From: Zemynaea arenosa
GTDB taxonomy: Bacteria > Pseudomonadota > Gammaproteobacteria > Burkholderiales > Burkholderiaceae_D
Length of the DNA stretch: 64,000 nt
Assembly: GCF_004614185.1 (NCBI RefSeq)
Contig: NZ_SPVF01000252.1
Coordinates: 1-64,000 of the forward strand
Direction: 5' to 3'
A program made the translations under genes and the position numbers. The notes under the pieces were generated by a model, which worked only from the letters and a program-made list of their open reading frames with translations, was not told the origin of the DNA and did no database searches. Numbering within the stretch: position 1 is the first letter of the stretch; each line of letters begins with the position of its first letter. Positions 60,475-64,000 of the stretch are shown piece after piece.

Positions 60475-61178
60475 ACGAGACCGCTCACCTCGCGCAGACT
60501 ATCTGGGATTCGGCGACACCCATCACGCGCGGAGATCTTGCCGATCGCTACCTCAGGCAATTCGGGGTGACCTCCGACGACATATCCGATCAGTTGCGGT
60601 TTCATCCGCGCCTGGAGTACTTTCAGCGCTTCGGCCGGCATCCGTTCAGCCGCGGCACGATGCCTGCGCTCGTCGCAGCAATTCACGATGACGACTATCG
60701 GCTGGTCTCGCTGCATCGGATTTATCTTGGACCAACCCGCTTCGGTCCTGTCGCCCTGGCGCAAAAACGGCTTACCCGGCTCCAGCCAGGCAACGCTCTC
60801 CGCCTGGGGAAGCCTGAAGCGGAGCTGGTCATCACGATCGATCTCGAGAGCGCCGTCGCCGTTCGCAGGTACCTCCAATCGCCGACATGGGCGGTGTTGG
60901 AGCCACGGGCGCTACTCGACTTAGCAATTCCTGACTCGGTGCGCTACTTGGACATTCTGGCCGCCGATGACAGCGACGCGGATTTCCGCAGCCAGGCAGC
61001 GGCATACAGCTTGGCTCAACGGTTCCACCAGACACGCCGAGACCGTCAGGTTCGCGTTCACATACCCCCACACCCGGGGCAGACGTGGAGTGACGTATGG
61101 CGCATGCGTTCATCGGCACATCACCTGGCTCGGATCTCTCAATCACACAGCTCGACTTTTGACAGGAGGATGAAATGA
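60471..61178 (+). CDS. DUF7146/TOPRIM-like primase-related protein
   Basis: 235 residues beginning LAQTIWDSATPITRGDLADRYL, the classic WxxAxPIxGTxAxxYLxxRG-type opening of phage/plasmid primase-associated domains. It continues FHPRLEYFQ, MPALVAAIHDDDYRLVSLHRIYL and LVITIDLESAVAVRRYL, the latter being TOPRIM-like ground with reduced acidic residues. Full TOPRIM catalysis is doubtful. Overlaps both neighbours by 4 bp. Confidence 0.65.
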   Translation: MNETAHLAQTIWDSATPITRGDLADRYLRQFGVTSDDISDQLRFHPRLEYFQRFGRHPFSRGTMPALVAAIHDDDYRLVSLHRIYLGPTRFGPVALAQKRLTRLQPGNALRLGKPEAELVITIDLESAVAVRRYLQSPTWAVLEPRALLDLAIPDSVRYLDILAADDSDADFRSQAAAYSLAQRFHQTRRDRQVRVHIPPHPGQTWSDVWRMRSSAHHLARISQSHSSTFDRRMK

Positions 61179-62239
61179 AACCCGGAAGAAGCCTGCAAAA
61201 CCTTGCAACTGAACTCACTCGTCAGCTGGAAACCAAGAAGGACTTTATCGTTCCGACTCCAGCGATGACGATTAAATCTAACGCTATGGGCGAATCCGTC
61301 CTGACGGCTCAATTTCCGAACGATAGTCACGACTTCAACCTCACAGCTGTGGCCCGCCGACAGCTCGCCGAAAAGCTGAAGATTCCCTTTCAGTATTTCG
61401 AGCGGATGAGGATCGAAGAGCCACAGCTTCTGGACTTGAATGTGAATGCTTGGTTACATCGAGCATTCGAAGAGGTCATGTTGAGGACAGGCGATCAAAA
61501 ACTGCGCGCCGTACTGTCGCGTCGGTACCGGCGTATCGACAACTACCAGATCGCTGACCAAGTGATTCCAGTGCTGGAGCGGATACCGGGCGCGACCTTT
61601 ATGTCCGTCGAACTCACGGAGACCCGCATGTATCTCAAAGTGGTGTCACGGGACGTCGAGGCAGAAATCGCTCCTGGTGACGTGGTGCGAGCTGGTGTCG
61701 TCATCAGCAATTCGGAGGTCGGTTGCGGCAAGTTGTGGGTGCAGCCGCTGGTGTTCCGACTGGTTTGTGCAAACGGCCTGATCGCCGCCGACCAACACCT
61801 CGCGAAGACACACCTCGGCCGCCTGCTTGAGGCCTCTGAGGAGACCTTCGTGGTCTTCAAGGACGATACCCTCAAGGCGCAGGACGATGCCCTGCTTCTC
61901 GCCGTGCGTGATGCCGTCGAGGCGGCGGTCTCCCAGTCCACGCTGTCCATGCTGTCGCAAAAGCTGCGCGCGACGATGGGGATACGAATCACAGGCGATC
62001 CTTCGTCGGCAATCGAGGTCTTAGCTGACCGGTATGCCCTGAGCGACTACGAGCGGACGGGCGTACTCAGGCATCTGGTCAACGGCGGAACGCTGACCGG
62101 ATATGGCCTGGTGAATGCGGTCACCGAGTTTTCGCAGACGGTGGCTGACTACGACCGTGCAACAGAGCTGGAAATGTTGGGCGGGAAGCTGATCGAACTG
62201 CAGCACGGCGAGTGGCAGCGCCTCGCTGCAGCGACATAG
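61175..62239 (+). CDS. DUF932 family protein (plasmid/ICE type)
   Basis: 354 residues. FNLTAVARRQLAEKLKIPFQYFERM, RAVLSRRYRRIDNYQIADQVIPVL, DVVRAGVVISNSEVGCGKLWVQPLVFRLVCANGLIA and the C-terminal LTGYGLVNAVTEFSQTVADYDRATELEMLGG are DUF932. These proteins are common on conjugative plasmids and elements; the role is unknown, possibly protection or recombination. It ends the backbone operon and is followed by a GC hairpin. Confidence 0.88.
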   Translation: MKPGRSLQNLATELTRQLETKKDFIVPTPAMTIKSNAMGESVLTAQFPNDSHDFNLTAVARRQLAEKLKIPFQYFERMRIEEPQLLDLNVNAWLHRAFEEVMLRTGDQKLRAVLSRRYRRIDNYQIADQVIPVLERIPGATFMSVELTETRMYLKVVSRDVEAEIAPGDVVRAGVVISNSEVGCGKLWVQPLVFRLVCANGLIAADQHLAKTHLGRLLEASEETFVVFKDDTLKAQDDALLLAVRDAVEAAVSQSTLSMLSQKLRATMGIRITGDPSSAIEVLADRYALSDYERTGVLRHLVNGGTLTGYGLVNAVTEFSQTVADYDRATELEMLGGKLIELQHGEWQRLAAAT

Positions 62240-62248
62240 ATGTCTGAA

Positions 62249-62278
62249 TCAGGGAGCGGCTCCGGCGCCGCCCCCTGA
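62249..62278. terminator. GC hairpin between convergent genes
   Basis: TCAGGGAGCGGC pairs with GCCGCCCCCTGA (one mismatch) around TCCGGC, between the DUF932 stop and the repressor stop. No T-run follows, so intrinsic termination is unsure. Confidence 0.5.
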
Positions 62279-62314
62279 TCTCCCTGACCAAGGTACCCGG
62301 CCGAAGGAGATCCT

Positions 62315-63001
62315 CTACCTGCTCAGGGAGTGTGCCTTCAAAAAGAGAAGTACGCGGCCGATGACTGCGAAGCCATCCCCGCCGTAGGTACTCGCGAGCC
62401 ACGTCGGCGGATAGGCTGGATTCGCACATCGGAGCATCACTCCTTCACCGATCCGCACTTCCACCCTTCGCACCAGCAGCGCCCCCTCATAGCGCAGCGC
62501 ATAGATTCCGTTTACGCAGAGCCGTTGCTGTCCTGAGTCAACCAGAATTGGAGCCCCTGGAGGAATCTCGGGCATCATCTCGTCCCCACGCATGACTTCG
62601 TACTGCACTTCACCGACAGCATGCTGCTGCATGGTGACCCTGCATACACCCACCCATTCCGTCATTGGATCACGGTCCAGCGCGGGGCATCCGTGCGGCA
62701 TGGGCGGCTGCGCCGCAGCGAGAGTCGCTCGTTGAGAGGAAAGCCCGAGCAGCCAATTCGCGTCCACCGCGAAGGCAACGCACAGAGCTGCCACCGACGA
62801 CAGATCCGGGAGGCCCGGCTTGTCCATTGCGATCCAGCGCACCGCCGTTTGAACGGCACATCCGGTTAGCGCCGCCAAGTGCTGCGCCCACGCGTCTTGT
62901 GGCACCGAGTTGCGGCGGAGTTCGCTGATGAGACGCTCGCGAAAACCAGGTACCAGACTCAAAAACGCGTTCCGGCGACGATCGTTGGACGGGGCTCGCA
63001 T
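62315..63001 (-). CDS. CI/S24-like element repressor lacking the Ser/Lys dyad
   Basis: ATG 63001 with AGGAGG upstream gives 228 residues. The N-terminal domain is HTH-like (DAWAQHLAALTGCAVQTAVRWI, LPDLSSVAALCVAFAVDANWLLGL), the C-terminal one matches the S24 fold: EVQYEVMRGDEMMPEIPPGAPILVDSG, NGIYALRYEGALLVRRVEV. In S24 peptidases the motif is GDSMxP and the second catalytic residue is Lys in (V)KR; here they are Glu141 and Arg178. So it should not self-cleave. Position divergent from flhD/flhC-like genes mirrors SetR versus SetCD in SXT/R391. Confidence 0.8.
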   Translation of the reverse strand: MRAPSNDRRRNAFLSLVPGFRERLISELRRNSVPQDAWAQHLAALTGCAVQTAVRWIAMDKPGLPDLSSVAALCVAFAVDANWLLGLSSQRATLAAAQPPMPHGCPALDRDPMTEWVGVCRVTMQQHAVGEVQYEVMRGDEMMPEIPPGAPILVDSGQQRLCVNGIYALRYEGALLVRRVEVRIGEGVMLRCANPAYPPTWLASTYGGDGFAVIGRVLLFLKAHSLSR

Positions 63002-63016
63002 CTTCTCCTCCTGCTT

Positions 63017-63026
63017 AGCAATTGCT
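63017..63026. promoter_or_regulatory. Operator-like palindrome AGCAATTGCT, copy 1
   Basis: A perfect 10-bp palindrome lying directly upstream of the repressor ribosome site, where autorepression would act. Copy 2 lies 81 bp away. Confidence 0.55.
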
Positions 63027-63097
63027 CGACCGCATGCCGCGGAGACTGCCGAGTCGCGGCGGCGTGGAGCAGGCGCAGCCATCGGTTGAGGTTCGTC

Positions 63098-63107
63098 AGC
63101 AATTGCT
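63098..63107. promoter_or_regulatory. Operator-like palindrome AGCAATTGCT, copy 2
   Basis: The same perfect palindrome, between the repressor and the flhD-like gene, 133 bp before the latter. Both copies are followed by C. Confidence 0.55.
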
Positions 63108-63239
63108 CAAAGTTCCCAGCAAGTGCGAATTGATAGCGGCAAGTCAAAGGTATAGGCTCACTGACGAGCGGGTCAATCACAAACCTCATCGGAATTGGCG
63201 GAGGTTCAGCGCCACTCCGAGCACGTATTGGGGGAAACC

Positions 63240-63590
63240 ATGCAACCGAAATTCCGTATGACCGACATCCAGTATCTGAATCTACTCTTCCTCAACGCAA
63301 TGCGATCTCAGGTACTGGCAGATCCCGTGTCGGCCACCTATCAGTTCCGCATGAGTCCGGTCACCGTGACGAAACTTGCGTCGATGACGCAAGAAGAGCT
63401 CGCCAATCTCATACAAGCGAATCCTCATGAGAGCCTCTTCGTCCCGCGATCCGACTTGGGCACTCTGCTGGACGCGCCCATCGAGATGCTCGGCACTCTT
63501 CTTGCTGTCCGCGAGCAACGAGAGCAGGACAGCTTTCCCCGGCCGGAACGCCGCAGCCAGCGACAGCCGCTAATGGAGAGCCCATCATGA
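63240..63590 (+). CDS. FlhD-like transcriptional activator subunit of the element
   Basis: ATG 63240 with GGGGA upstream gives 116 residues. IQYLNLLFLNAMRSQVLADPVSATYQFRMSPVTVTKLASMTQEELANLIQAN and a following helix match FlhD. It overlaps the flhC-like gene by 4 bp (ATGA). In SXT-type elements SetD/SetC and in IncA/C AcaD/AcaC are FlhDC-type activators of transfer genes. The chromosomal flagellar pair is not expected here because of the backbone context. Confidence 0.82.
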   Translation: MQPKFRMTDIQYLNLLFLNAMRSQVLADPVSATYQFRMSPVTVTKLASMTQEELANLIQANPHESLFVPRSDLGTLLDAPIEMLGTLLAVREQREQDSFPRPERRSQRQPLMESPS

Positions 63591-64000
63591 ACAGGTATCG
63601 TCATATCGACGCACTACAGCTGGCTCGGGAATGCATCGAGCTAGGGGCGCGTATGAGTACCGTGGAACTGGTCTCAGGTATCGGGCACAGCCAACTAAAA
63701 CGGCTCTTCTTTTCGCATGGAGAGATGCCTCCCTGTGGGAGACGGCCCAATGCTCCGGAGTGGCTGTTCGAGAGGGCGAAGGTCGAGGGCGCCGCTGAGG
63801 CCTCGCTGGTGGCAGTGATCTTTGAGGAGCTCCATCACGCAGGCGCGTCGTACACGTGCGCCCTCGTGGCAGCTTATCGGCTGTATCGTGCTCGCTGCGC
63901 TTCCACTCCCCTCGTCAGCTTTGATCGCGCGTTCGACGTCATTTGCTGTCTCTATGGCCTTTGGACGTCCCGCACCGTTGAACTTCAGCTTCACCGCTGT
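63587..64000 (+). CDS. FlhC-like transcriptional activator subunit, truncated by window edge
   Basis: The frame starts at ATG 63587 and is open to the window end (138 residues). It reads HIDALQLARECIELGARMSTVELVSGI, SQLKRLFFSHGEMPPCGRRP, VFEELHHAGASYTCALVAAYRLYRARC and FDRAFDVICCLYGLWTSRTVELQLHRC, corresponding to FlhC up to the first Cys of its zinc site. The 3' part lies outside. Confidence 0.8.
   Translation, partial: MNRYRHIDALQLARECIELGARMSTVELVSGIGHSQLKRLFFSHGEMPPCGRRPNAPEWLFERAKVEGAAEASLVAVIFEELHHAGASYTCALVAAYRLYRARCASTPLVSFDRAFDVICCLYGLWTSRTVELQLHRC

Noticed and set aside
63695-63994. 99-residue minus-strand frame at the right edge
   Set aside because: Antisense to the flhC-like gene, which matches FlhC throughout.

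Overview
The window is GC-rich DNA from a betaproteobacterium, most likely an Oxalobacteraceae member (Massilia, Duganella or Telluria type). I infer this from codon use, a PEP-CTERM protein, repeated GGGGTCAGACCCC palindromes, two diguanylate cyclases and the family make-up. No rRNA, complete tRNA, CRISPR array, transposase or integrase gene was seen.

Layout. (1) About 1-13,130 is ordinary chromosome: a partial membrane protein whose 3' end is tandemly duplicated, a Vat-type acetyltransferase, a DUF1428 protein, an acyl-CoA synthetase, a TonB-dependent receptor divergent from an OmpR-type response regulator, an AcpA-type phosphatase and two GGDEF proteins. (2) About 13,140-16,790 is an AT-richer restriction-modification block: putative endonuclease, Xre/C-type regulator, divergent cytosine-5 methyltransferase and Vsr repair nuclease. 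(3) At 16,789-16,907 there is a terminator, a 17-bp match to a tRNA 3' end and tandem 12-mers resembling integrase arm sites. I read this as one end of an integrative element that fills the rest of the window and runs off the right edge. (4) 16,960-37,469 carries copper/silver resistance: a leftward operon (DUF2933, methyltransferase, DUF5676, Cu-ATPase, small periplasmic proteins, cusCBA), a Csp-like four-helix copper protein, a rightward CusF-like/copC/copD set, and leftward CDF transporter/czcI-like/copA/copB followed by a PEP-CTERM and a DUF305 protein. (5) 37,600-41,443 is an arsenic module (arsC, arsR, arsC, arsB, arsH) abutting remnants of a ferredoxin and a P-type ATPase. (6) 41,532-50,977 is a czc module (czcICBA, a PII-like protein, a P1B-4 ATPase, a ZIP transporter). 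(7) 51,224-58,775 is a rightward defence-like operon: a Gabija-like pair (OLD/TOPRIM nuclease plus UvrD helicase), an unrecognised protein, a SIR2-domain protein, a PD-(D/E)XK nuclease and an HNH nuclease. (8) 58,805-64,000 is the element backbone: DUF1845-like protein, an unknown, a DUF7146/TOPRIM-like protein, DUF932, then a CI/S24-like repressor divergent from flhD-like and flhC-like genes, an arrangement reminiscent of SetR/SetCD of SXT-type elements.

How it fits together. The element appears to carry metal efflux and detoxification plus anti-phage cargo under an SXT-like switch. The repressor has lost the Ser/Lys dyad of S24 self-cleavage, so its induction may not follow the SOS route. 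The best candidates for something undescribed are the SIR2, PD-(D/E)XK and HNH genes behind the Gabija-like pair, the dyad-less repressor with palindromic AGCAATTGCT sites, and the family of small CzcI-like secreted proteins, one beside each metal module.
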